Assembly: GCF_018739865.1 (NCBI RefSeq)
Contig: NZ_JADOER010000004.1
Location: 878,157 to 942,156 of the forward strand
Reading direction: 5' to 3'
DNA length: 64,000 bases
From: Leptothoe kymatousa TAU-MAC 1615
Lineage (GTDB): Bacteria > Cyanobacteriota > Cyanobacteriia > Phormidesmidales > Phormidesmidaceae
This document shows positions 1 to 7,464 of this stretch, piece after piece (position 1 is the stretch's first letter; each line of letters opens with the position of its first letter). A model generated the notes under the pieces. That model saw nothing but the letters and a program-made list of their open reading frames with translations. It ran no database searches and was not told the DNA's origin. Position numbers and translations under genes: made by a program.

Positions 1-187
1 CTCCCGCAACGCCGAACGCAACGCCTCCCGCAACGCCTAACGCAACGCCTCCCGCAACGCCTAACGCAACGCCGAACGCAACGCCTCCCGCAACGCCGAA
101 CGCAACGCCTCCCGCAACGCCGAACGCAACGCCTCCCGCAACGCCTCCCGCAACGCCGAACGCAACACCTAACGCAACGCCGAACGC
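1..187. repeat. 12-bp tandem repeat array, about 15.5 copies
   Basis: Fifteen full 12-bp units followed by a 7-base partial unit. The second half of each unit is CGCAACGC with one variant; the first half alternates among CTCC, CGAA and CTAA. Because the unit is a multiple of three, the array stays open in the minus-strand reading frame that enters from position 487. There it encodes a tetrapeptide Gly-Val-Ala-X, with X being Phe, Gly or Leu. The array continues beyond the left edge. Copy-number change by slippage would alter protein length without shifting the frame. Confidence 0.95.
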
Positions 188-487
188 CTCAATAGGAATC
201 CATATTTTGGTTAATATAATTGCTAATAGGGTTGGTGTAACAACCGTTAGAAAAAGTCCCTGGAACCATAGGTTGCGTTCACAATGAGCGGTCTGAAACC
301 ATTGAATTCGTTCTTGCCAACTATCACAGTCTTCGAACCGTTGCCCACTACCAAATTTAGTTTCATACCAGCGGAGTGCTTGGGGAAAAAAGAACACCCA
401 GTACAACAACAATAAATAATCCAGCGGATTCCATAAAGATAAAGGTTTTCTACGTTTAGGGGCTAAATTTAACCGAGGAACCGTCAC
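1..487 (-). CDS. Membrane protein with GVAx tetrapeptide repeats (partial, runs off the left edge)
   Basis: The frame opens at a GTG at 487-485 that overlaps the stop of the upstream ATPase gene as GTGA, a 4-base overlap typical of translational coupling. The first ~100 residues are free of stops. They contain a basic N-terminus ([12 protein letters not shown]), a Trp/Leu/Phe-rich segment around residues 20-40 ([13 protein letters not shown]), a polar Trp-rich stretch, and a hydrophobic segment around residues 75-95 ([16 protein letters not shown]). From about residue 100 the protein becomes a pure [12 protein letters not shown] repeat made by the 12-bp array, a small and hydrophobic composition suited to membrane insertion. 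The C-terminus is outside the window. I do not recognise a named family. I infer that it works with the ATPase encoded immediately before it, for example as a membrane-bound partner or effector. Confidence 0.7.
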   Translation of the reverse strand, partial: MTVPRLNLAPKRRKPLSLWNPLDYLLLLYWVFFFPQALRWYETKFGSGQRFEDCDSWQERIQWFQTAHCERNLWFQGLFLTVVTPTLLAIILTKIWIPIEAFGVALGVAFGVAGGVAGGVAFGVAGGVAFGVAGGVAFGVALGVAGGVALGVAGGVAFGVAG

Positions 488-1983
488 AAGATTTCTCTCC
501 CTCGATATTGTTCAAACACGTCATAGCATTCAAGCATCAACTGCTTAGGAATTCCCTTGCTGGTTTGTATTATCTTCTCTACATCAACATCAGCAAATCC
601 CATTCCTGTCGATGCTAACTGTGCTTGGATAAAAGTCTTGATCTCTTCTGCACCCCAGGGATTTACCATTGCCTCCAAACAAATCCCTGCTAGGGGCGAT
701 ACCATAGTCCCTTTGCCGCCACTGTCAGGAAACAATCGATCCAACGGTTGCGATGCCGTCACCACCAGCTTAAACGGAGCATCCCCACCCTCTGCTAACC
801 CGCGCAACTGAGACCGCACCTGATTGGTAAACCCATCCCAGGTCATTTTTTCAATCTCATCTAGCAATAACAACACCCGACGACTTTTCACCAACTGCTT
901 AAACCGAAACCCCTTGCAGGTTGCAAACCCCATGGAATCGCACAGGGCATAGTAAAAATCCTCTTCATCGGTCACATCATGCAGGTCAATATATAGCGGC
1001 TCCCGATCCGCTTTCAAGGCAGTTTCAGCCTTGCGTTCTATGGCCTTTAGCAACGAAGACTTGCCCATCTCCCGCTCACCAATCAGCGCCACACTGCTGC
1101 CCGTATTGAGGATGCTAAATACCTCGTTTAGCTCCCGCTCTCGCCCAAAAAATAAATCTGGATTGTCGATGCGCCCAGAACGATGCCAAAACGGATTTTG
1201 TACATCGACTGGGATAGCTAGGACCTTTTCTGATACAGGCACGATGGTTTGCTGCTGCAATAAGCGATCCAGCTTTGCATTGATTTGCTCCACAGTGAGT
1301 GCCGTGGGGCCTACAATCGCCAAAATTTTCTGATCGTTTTGATTTAACCCCCGCAATAGCGACATTTCCACAAATGTCCGCAGGGCATCCTGTTCGCTAA
1401 GCTGTTCTGCAAAGTAGCTGGCAACTTGCTCTGCCAGCATGGCTTCAATGGCCGGTCCATAGCAACTGGGGGCACCCTCTGCGGCAATGGTCACCAGCTG
1501 AGCAGTGGTCTCTTGCCATAGCTGAAGTGAACCATGGTCAGCAGCCCCTATCAGCCCGTTAATATCCTCTAAATTCAGGGCAGGGAGTGGCTGCTTTGGA
1601 TGGCGGATATTGTCAATATCGGTTTTTAGTTGCTTCAGATGTTGGTCATACCAACGAACGGCATCACGGCAGGCTTCTGGATAAATTACCTGCCCTCGAT
1701 AGGTTTGCTGATCTGTCCCAATTAGCTCGGTGCGTCTACCGGAGGCAATGGTCATCAGCGCCTGTTTATAGGCAAGCCAAACTGCCCGGTTCAACTGCTC
1801 CGTTAGGGGCGAATTGTCCTGCCGCAGGCGATCCCACAGGTACATCACCAGACCATCCACCCGATTGCCGGTGATCCCCCCCGCTAGGGTGCCTGCACCC
1901 AATGCCCCAGCCAAGGCTTCCCCAGCCCAAACCTCCTTGGCAAATTTGAGTAGTATTAATGTGAGTACGCCCGCAAACTCCAA
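484..1983 (-). CDS. P-loop ATPase (AAA/STAND-like) with helical N-terminal region
   Basis: This 499-residue protein has a probable TTG start at 1983, supported by GGAG seven bases upstream; the nearby ATG is in another frame that stops quickly. The first ~50 residues are hydrophobic or amphipathic, then a mostly helical region runs to about residue 260. The nucleotide-binding domain begins near the FFGRERELNEV motif seen in many cyanobacterial and archaeal-type AAA/ORC-like ATPases. A Walker A (GEREMGKSS) follows around residue 305 and a Walker B (RRVLLLLDEIE) around residue 370; VVTASQP may be the sensor strand. No C-terminal repeat or effector domain is attached. The next gene starts inside this gene's stop codon, so the two products are probably made in fixed ratio. 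Such ATPases occur in many prokaryotic conflict and signalling modules, but the role here is inference. Confidence 0.8.
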   Translation of the reverse strand: MEFAGVLTLILLKFAKEVWAGEALAGALGAGTLAGGITGNRVDGLVMYLWDRLRQDNSPLTEQLNRAVWLAYKQALMTIASGRRTELIGTDQQTYRGQVIYPEACRDAVRWYDQHLKQLKTDIDNIRHPKQPLPALNLEDINGLIGAADHGSLQLWQETTAQLVTIAAEGAPSCYGPAIEAMLAEQVASYFAEQLSEQDALRTFVEMSLLRGLNQNDQKILAIVGPTALTVEQINAKLDRLLQQQTIVPVSEKVLAIPVDVQNPFWHRSGRIDNPDLFFGRERELNEVFSILNTGSSVALIGEREMGKSSLLKAIERKAETALKADREPLYIDLHDVTDEEDFYYALCDSMGFATCKGFRFKQLVKSRRVLLLLDEIEKMTWDGFTNQVRSQLRGLAEGGDAPFKLVVTASQPLDRLFPDSGGKGTMVSPLAGICLEAMVNPWGAEEIKTFIQAQLASTGMGFADVDVEKIIQTSKGIPKQLMLECYDVFEQYRGREIL

Positions 1984-2135
1984 TCCATCACTCCATAGGG
2001 AACCGCTTACTAAGGTAACCTCAAAAAAACGAGAATGTGGTGGCTATGAACAGCTTGTAGTAAATGTTTGCCTAGATTTGCGGGTAAAGCCTTAATTTTA
2101 TTTTGGCTGGGCAAGGGACCGTTATAGGGGCTGGT

Positions 2136-3731
2136 TTAAATAGATGCGATCGCATCCCCCGATTCCACAGCCGTCTTCCATTGCTGCCGGATCGGCAAAA
2201 CTATCTGAAACGTCGTGCCCTGCCCCACCTCCGACAGGCATTGCAAACGCCCCTTGTGGGTATCCGTCACAATTTGATAGCTAATGGATAGCCCTAGCCC
2301 TGTGCCTTTCCCCACCGGCTTGGTCGTAAAAAATGGATCAAACAGCTGCCTTTGCATCTCCGCCAGAATTCCAGGCCCATTGTCGGTAATATCAACTTGC
2401 ACATGGGACTCATTCACCTGCCGCGTGTGTAGCGTAATACAAGGCGCAGGCAGCGATTCAGACTGTTGCTTGTGCTGCTCATCAATGGCATCAATGGCAT
2501 TCACCAAGAGATTCATAAATACCTGATTTAGCTGTTCTGGCAGACAGGTAATATCAGGAATGGTCTCATATTGTTTGCTGAGCTGGATCTCTGGACGATA
2601 ATGGGTAGGCTTGAGCCGATGACTGATCAACAACAATGTGCTGTCCAGACCCTGGTTGAGGTTGGCACATTTAAAGTCGGTTTCACCCAGGCGAGAAAAA
2701 TTATTTAGCGATAAAACAATCTTTTTGATGCGTTTACTACCCACCGCCATGGAGTTTAGCAACTTGGGTAAATCGTCTAGCAAATAGTCTAGTTCGATAT
2801 CTTCCATCAGCCTATCCAGCTCTTGCTGCTTTCCTGGATATATTTTTTGGTATAGCTCGATTAGCTGAATCAGGTCGTCAGTATAGTTAGCCAGGTGGGG
2901 CAAATTGCTGTGAATAAAACTGATGGGGTTATTGATTTCGTGGGCAATGCCCGCCACCAGATGCCCCAGGCTAGACATTTTTTCGGTTTGGATTAGCTGG
3001 GTTTGGGTTTTTTTGAGTTCTTTTAGGGTGGTCGCCAGGCGACGATTCCGGCGTTCTAGGGTTTGTTGGGTAATTTCTAGGGTTTGGTGCTTTCGGCTGA
3101 GTTCTTCTAGCTGTTTGCTGAGGAGCTGTTCTACAGCCTTGAGGGCAGTTTCTGTTTTTTGGCGCTGTTGGTTTTCTGCGATCGCATTATGGTGGGCAAT
3201 GCAGCCTTCAATGGAGCGGGTAAAGCTATCGACAATGCTGAGCAGCTTTGCCATTTCGGCTTCTACTAGGTTGGGGCTCATTTGGGCCGCATAGAGCTTT
3301 AAAATGCCAATATTGCCCAGACGATAAATAATAAAAACGCCGGTTTTGAGTCGCTTTTCGGTAATTAAGTGGTCAAATAATTCCGGAGTTTTTTCTGAGT
3401 CAACAACACAAAAAGGCCGGTTTGGGGTGAGCAGCGTGATCAGGGGATGCTGGCTATCGACGGTTTTTAGCCCGGTCCAAAATTTGGGAGAGCTGTAAAC
3501 CAGGTTGTAGGCATCGTTCTGGGGGTGCTCTTGGGTGGGCTGGCTAGCGGTGGATAGGAGTTTTGTCTGGTGAATCCAAAGGCCAGCGTACTTTAGGTTT
3601 TTGCGAGACATGAGGGCTTTGAGCATGCGATCGCAGTTCGTTTTCAAATCTAACGACCGCCCCGTATCCAACGCTAGCTCGTACAGCAGCGACAGCGTTT
3701 GAATCGTTTCTTTTTGCTCCTCTTTCTCCAT
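2136..3731 (-). CDS. Soluble sensor histidine kinase with GAF-like and coiled-coil regions
   Basis: A 531-residue kinase without membrane segments. Residues ~1-180 look like a GAF-type sensory domain; a coiled coil rich in Glu, Gln, Leu and Lys spans ~190-250. The dimerisation/phosphoacceptor box GHLVAGIAHEINNP puts the phosphorylated histidine at residue 264. The catalytic ATPase domain shows an N box (FMNLLVNAIDAID), G1 (DNGPGI), F box (DPFFTTKP) and G2 (GTGLGLSIS). No receiver domain or response regulator is adjacent. The gene starts 43 bp after a FIST-domain gene on the same strand, so the pair probably forms one transcription unit in which the FIST protein senses a ligand and the kinase transmits the signal. 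The phosphorelay target is unknown. Confidence 0.93.
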   Translation of the reverse strand: MEKEEQKETIQTLSLLYELALDTGRSLDLKTNCDRMLKALMSRKNLKYAGLWIHQTKLLSTASQPTQEHPQNDAYNLVYSSPKFWTGLKTVDSQHPLITLLTPNRPFCVVDSEKTPELFDHLITEKRLKTGVFIIYRLGNIGILKLYAAQMSPNLVEAEMAKLLSIVDSFTRSIEGCIAHHNAIAENQQRQKTETALKAVEQLLSKQLEELSRKHQTLEITQQTLERRNRRLATTLKELKKTQTQLIQTEKMSSLGHLVAGIAHEINNPISFIHSNLPHLANYTDDLIQLIELYQKIYPGKQQELDRLMEDIELDYLLDDLPKLLNSMAVGSKRIKKIVLSLNNFSRLGETDFKCANLNQGLDSTLLLISHRLKPTHYRPEIQLSKQYETIPDITCLPEQLNQVFMNLLVNAIDAIDEQHKQQSESLPAPCITLHTRQVNESHVQVDITDNGPGILAEMQRQLFDPFFTTKPVGKGTGLGLSISYQIVTDTHKGRLQCLSEVGQGTTFQIVLPIRQQWKTAVESGDAIASI

Positions 3732-3774
3732 TGCAATCTTAATTTAAGAAATCTCCCATGGCCTGTTTCCCCAC

Positions 3775-4923
3775 TTAGTTTTGGCGATACAACGAAGCAA
3801 CAACCGTTGTTTTATTGAAAAACTCCAATAGCCCATCACCATAGGAAGAGATTTCTCCCAAACTCAGGATGCCTTCGGGGACAACGTGGTTAGAGCCAAG
3901 ACCCCGCTGAATGGATATGAGTTCTTGCTCAAATTGGTCATCCAAAAATAATACCCTGGAAATACAATCCACCACGATGACCGCATGCACCTGGTCTTCA
4001 TTATTCGAGTCGATGGTTGAATCTTTGGCAGCTTGTTCTGCCGCCGCTATCAAAGAATTAACAGTACCCTTAAGAATGTATAAAGATGCGTTCTCAAAAA
4101 CTTCGCCAACGCACACCAGGGCACCCGTTTCATTCACTAGTATGGGATCTCGTACAATATCTTCTTGACCCGCTTTGGCAATGCCAAAGGGATATCCTTT
4201 GGCAATATCAAAAAAGTTGTCTGTGCGCAGTTCTTGGCCGCTATCGGCTTCCACTGTGGCTCGATAAACGTCAAAGGCATTTTTCCAACTGAGCTGGTTA
4301 ATGATGGTTTTTTCGGTTTGTGTTGCCACCACCGGACCTTCCAGCCTTTGCCAGCCATGGCGGACGCCTAGGCCGCTGTGCAACTGTAAAAATGTGACCA
4401 GGGCCGCATCTTGGAAATAGCCTTGGGGGCTAAACAGGCAGGGCTTTTGCTCTAGCGATAGGGAGCCCGCGCCACCCCCTAGATAATTAATAGAATCTCC
4501 CAGGCTGTCATACATTTCTGAGAGAAATGTGCCAATATTGCCGGTCAAACCATCTACCAGCAGCAACGCTGTGGCAGGGGGAATATCGCTGGTATGGTCC
4601 AAGCTATCCAAAATAGGGTCAAAGTCCGGTAGGGCAATATCTGACTGATCTAAGCCCTGAATTAGGTAGGTGTCACCCAGAATCGGGAAAGCATTGACGA
4701 CGACGCCTTGGGTAGATTTGCGATCGCCCCCAATCACAGCCGGAAACACCCCGCCAATAAAATTGATATCCGCATCGCATAGGGCCTTGATCAAACCTGG
4801 GATATCCAAGTCCGCCGCTTCCCCCACAAAAATGCACACAGTGGACGGCGCCGCATCTAAGGGCGCAATCACTTGCTGACAGGTTTGCCGCACCTGGTCT
4901 ATGGAAGGATTGTCTAGGTACAT
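3775..4923 (-). CDS. FIST N/C-domain sensory protein
   Basis: FIST proteins are putative small-ligand sensors often encoded with histidine kinases or chemotaxis genes. I recognise the family from the overall pattern: an N-terminal half with VCIFVGEAADL and FIGGVFPAVIGG, the central LGGGAGSL motif, and a C-terminal half with IAKGYPFGI, VNETGALVCVGEV and VVDCISRVLFLDDQF. I chose the ATG at 4923 (382 residues, beginning MYLDNPS). The frame stays open to 5001, but those extra codons come from a 21-bp tandem repeat and read as a low-complexity PPSGH tail. No clear Shine-Dalgarno sequence precedes 4923. The histidine kinase gene follows after 43 bp. There are no membrane segments, so the protein is likely cytoplasmic. 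Confidence 0.85.
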   Translation of the reverse strand: MYLDNPSIDQVRQTCQQVIAPLDAAPSTVCIFVGEAADLDIPGLIKALCDADINFIGGVFPAVIGGDRKSTQGVVVNAFPILGDTYLIQGLDQSDIALPDFDPILDSLDHTSDIPPATALLLVDGLTGNIGTFLSEMYDSLGDSINYLGGGAGSLSLEQKPCLFSPQGYFQDAALVTFLQLHSGLGVRHGWQRLEGPVVATQTEKTIINQLSWKNAFDVYRATVEADSGQELRTDNFFDIAKGYPFGIAKAGQEDIVRDPILVNETGALVCVGEVFENASLYILKGTVNSLIAAAEQAAKDSTIDSNNEDQVHAVIVVDCISRVLFLDDQFEQELISIQRGLGSNHVVPEGILSLGEISSYGDGLLEFFNKTTVVASLYRQN

Positions 4924-4956
4924 AGTTGTGTACTGTCTGGGGGTAAGCAAACAAAG

Positions 4957-5060
4957 GCACGTATGCCCCGATGGCGGCACGATATGCCCCGATGGCGGCA
5001 CGATATGCCCCGATGGCAGTATGCCGATGGCACGGTATATGCCCCGATGGCACGTATGCC
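4957..5060. repeat. Degenerate 21-bp tandem repeat upstream of the FIST gene
   Basis: The block TATGCCCCGATGGC recurs about four times at 21-bp spacing, with perfect copies around 4963-5004 and diverged ones to 5060. It lies in the 361-bp gap between the FIST start (4923) and the alcohol dehydrogenase stop (5285), where the FIST/kinase promoter is expected. The rest of the gap, 5061-5284, shows no recognisable gene or structure. Confidence 0.85.
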
Positions 5061-5284
5061 AATTGCACGATGTGTCTAGATTGCCCGAAAATAGGGCGTT
5101 ATTAAAGCTATGGGCGTTTTTTCAGTAGAACTACCGTTGCAAATTCAGGGGACGAAATCGTTAAAAAAAATAACAGTTTGCCCCTGGCAGATAAAATCAT
5201 TCCCAGCCTCCCGACCGCCGCTACTTAACCCGAAGCCGTTGCCTAAGGTAGATTACAGAGTGCCAGACTCTAAATCAGCAATGG

Positions 5285-6469
5285 CTAAATCCTCGACTCC
5301 ACTAAGCTACGGATTTCTGTTGACGTTAGCGTAATCGGGTTATTGCGATTTTTAGTGCGCCCAACAATACGTTCTAAATCCGAGGCTTGTACGCCATACT
5401 CCCCTAGTTTGGGGATGTTTAACGTTTCAGTCCACTGCCACAGGATTCTACATAAAGCGTCCCCATAGTAGCCCCGATCTTTGCCAGGGGTGCCGTCTAG
5501 GAATTCACCCAGCTTAGCCATTTTATCGATGGCGATATCATTGGTTGCCCGCTGCTTTAGGGCGGTCCAGTTGGTTTCATTGGCGGCTGCCAGCAGGGTG
5601 CCACAAACCACGCCGTGGGGAATCGGAAAAAAGCCCCCCAGCGGCGAGGCCAGACCGTGAACAATGCCTAACCCCGCATTGGCTAAACAAATCCCCGACA
5701 GTAACGAACCATAGGCCATGGCTTCGCGCACGGCTAAGTCGCTCGCCCCACTGCCACAGGCCGCCAATAGGTTTGGCCCTAGGGCCGTGAGGCCACTCCA
5801 GGCAAGGGCATCGCTCAGGGGGCTTGCCGTAGGCGACAAATAGGGCTCCAGTAGCTGGGTAAACGCATCTAAGCCACAGGCTGCTGTGACCTGGGCTGGG
5901 CAAGTGACCAACAGCTCACTATCGATGATGACGCCATCAGGAATAAGATTTTCATGGCGAATAGATTTTTTAAACCCCTGGTCGCCCACCTCACTAATCA
6001 CCGCATTTTTAGTGACTTCACTACCCGTGCCCGAAGTGGTAGGCACCGCTAGATAGGGGACTTTGTCTCCCCCATGGGGGATGCCTTTGCCGACACCTTC
6101 CAGGTGGTCCACGATGGAGTTGGTGTAGGGCAACATGGCCGAAATCGCTTTGCCTGCATCGACAACACTGCCCCCACCAATGCCGATAACGGCTTGAATG
6201 CCCTGGTCGCGATAGGTGTGACAAGTCTGATCGATAAAATCTGGGGTGGGTTCTCCAGCGCAGTGCAGAATCTCATAGGAAATCCCCACCTGTTTTAAGC
6301 TGGCTTCAATTTGGGCCAGGTGGCCAGTTGTTTGTAGCGATTTTCCACCAATCACTAACAATAAACAGGAGGCATTTCTTTCCTTGAGCCAGGTAGGAAT
6401 CAGCTTGCGTTTGCCAGCACCAAAATAAATCGGTGGGACCTTGGCAAAGCTAAAGTCTGCAAATACCAT
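5285..6469 (-). CDS. Iron-containing (group III) alcohol dehydrogenase
   Basis: A 394-residue NAD(P)-dependent dehydrogenase of the iron-type family. The nucleotide-binding GGGSVVDAGKAIS motif is near residues 100-112 and PTTSGTGSEVT near 143-153. Of the usual metal ligands, the Asp of GLDAFTQ and the two His of GIVHGLASPLG and IPHGVV are present. The position normally occupied by the His of the DALTH motif is Gln, and a second conserved His is Ser (LASPLG). Gln variants occur in a subgroup of the family, so the enzyme may still be active, possibly with a different metal or substrate. The substrate cannot be read from sequence. A small ABM-fold gene lies 14 bp upstream on the same strand, so this is the second gene of a two-gene unit. 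Confidence 0.9.
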   Translation of the reverse strand: MVFADFSFAKVPPIYFGAGKRKLIPTWLKERNASCLLLVIGGKSLQTTGHLAQIEASLKQVGISYEILHCAGEPTPDFIDQTCHTYRDQGIQAVIGIGGGSVVDAGKAISAMLPYTNSIVDHLEGVGKGIPHGGDKVPYLAVPTTSGTGSEVTKNAVISEVGDQGFKKSIRHENLIPDGVIIDSELLVTCPAQVTAACGLDAFTQLLEPYLSPTASPLSDALAWSGLTALGPNLLAACGSGASDLAVREAMAYGSLLSGICLANAGLGIVHGLASPLGGFFPIPHGVVCGTLLAAANETNWTALKQRATNDIAIDKMAKLGEFLDGTPGKDRGYYGDALCRILWQWTETLNIPKLGEYGVQASDLERIVGRTKNRNNPITLTSTEIRSLVESRI

Positions 6470-6483
6470 GGCGAAACCTCATG

Positions 6484-6774
6484 CTAAGGGGCAAGAACGG
6501 TGTAAGCTTTTCCCTGTCTGGGCTGGGCCATCCAGTCGGCAACGGTTTCCCGCCAGGTGAGGTAATGCTGCGTTTGTTTGTGGGCCGCCGCTCCATCGGC
6601 TGTTTCGTAGGCCTCGTACAGCATAAATTTTGTCGGGTCTTCCGGGTCTTGGAGAAAATCAAACCGAATATTGGTGGGTTCTTGTACCGAACCTAAGTGG
6701 TTGGCCTTTGTTGCTGCAATAAAATCATCCACGTGTTCAGGTTTTACAAATACATGGACGCAGGTAACAACCAT
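6484..6774 (-). CDS. ABM-domain (YgiN/LsrG-like) monooxygenase
   Basis: A 96-residue protein of the antibiotic-biosynthesis-monooxygenase fold: the VTCVHVFVKPEHVDDF strand-helix opening, an F-Y-E-A-Y core (KFMLYEAYET) and the H-x-Q-T-x-H-Y-L-T-W segment typical of the YgiN/LsrG group. I chose the ATG at 6774 because GAGGAG lies six bases upstream; the frame upstream of it has no such support. Members act on quinols or, for LsrG, on the phosphorylated autoinducer-2 breakdown intermediate; which applies here cannot be told. The alcohol dehydrogenase gene follows after 14 bp, suggesting that both act on one small carbonyl or quinone-like metabolite. Confidence 0.85.
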   Translation of the reverse strand: MVVTCVHVFVKPEHVDDFIAATKANHLGSVQEPTNIRFDFLQDPEDPTKFMLYEAYETADGAAAHKQTQHYLTWRETVADWMAQPRQGKAYTVLAP

Positions 6775-7002
6775 AAATGTCTCCTCTGAGTAAACCGTCA
6801 GCCGCAGGGTGAGCACAGCCCACCTAATACAGGAAAATACCGCCCATAAGCCTATCGATTTCCCCGGCAAGGAGTAACTTGCCGCAACAAAAGTTGTAAA
6901 AACTTACCGACTAGCAGCCCAGACCCTAAACCTTTATAACGGTTGCGCCTTTGACTCTACACCAAAGATACGATCGCAACGCAGTCCCTATCCCTATTTT
7001 CT

Positions 7003-7350
7003 ATGACCCCCCAACTCACCCTCAATTTGGTGCAAGGTTCGGTGCAGTTTAACTTTTCCGCAGCGGCGGCCCAGGAACTCAAAAATACCTTAGCCACCTT
7101 AACTCAAACCCTCAAGGCATCGGCGGCAGCTACCGTAGGTGCAGGCCGACCGAAGCCCGTAAAGCCCACCGAATATCGCCACACGGGGGATGTATTTTTA
7201 GAAATTTTTTGTAACCCCAATATTTGGCCTAGTCCATTTGCGGCCAAATTACTGATCACGGTACGAGACGACCGCATGCGGTTAACCACCGAGGCCGAAC
7301 TCACCCGCATTATCGAAGACGTAAATATTTATCTAGAACAATACGCCTAA
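7003..7350 (+). CDS. Conserved hypothetical protein, 115 aa
   Basis: I do not recognise the family by name. The product is soluble and has no signal peptide or membrane segment. It has an Ala/Thr-rich helical region (residues 18-45), a basic proline-containing hinge (GAGRPKPVKP), and a C-terminal half with alternating strands and an acidic helix (AELTRIIEDVNIYLEQYA). It starts at an ATG in a short gap facing the divergently transcribed ABM gene and converges with secA. A perfect 18-bp hairpin follows its stop by 7 bp, which supports it being a transcribed gene. Confidence 0.65.
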   Translation: MTPQLTLNLVQGSVQFNFSAAAAQELKNTLATLTQTLKASAAATVGAGRPKPVKPTEYRHTGDVFLEIFCNPNIWPSPFAAKLLITVRDDRMRLTTEAELTRIIEDVNIYLEQYA

Positions 7351-7357
7351 CAGTTAA

Positions 7358-7403
7358 ATACCCTCGTAGGAATAGGCACTAAGCACTATTCCTACGAGGG
7401 TAT
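7358..7403. terminator. Perfect 18-bp hairpin between convergent genes
   Basis: ATACCCTCGTAGGAATAG (7358-7375) pairs exactly with 7386-7403 across a 10-base loop. It sits between the stops of the 115-aa gene and secA. There is no long T run on either side, so a bidirectional terminator is inferred mainly from position and stem strength. Confidence 0.7.
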
Positions 7404-7464
7404 CGAACGCAAAAATCAAAAACCTTTAAATAGGGCATCCATAAGGGAGTGCCCGGACACCACC

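Noticed and set aside
1-187. CRISPR-like array
   Set aside because: The unit is 12 bp without spacers and is in frame with a coding sequence; it is a tandem protein repeat.
4924-5001. N-terminal extension of the FIST protein
   Set aside because: The added residues are encoded by a tandem repeat, are low complexity and are absent from the expected family start.
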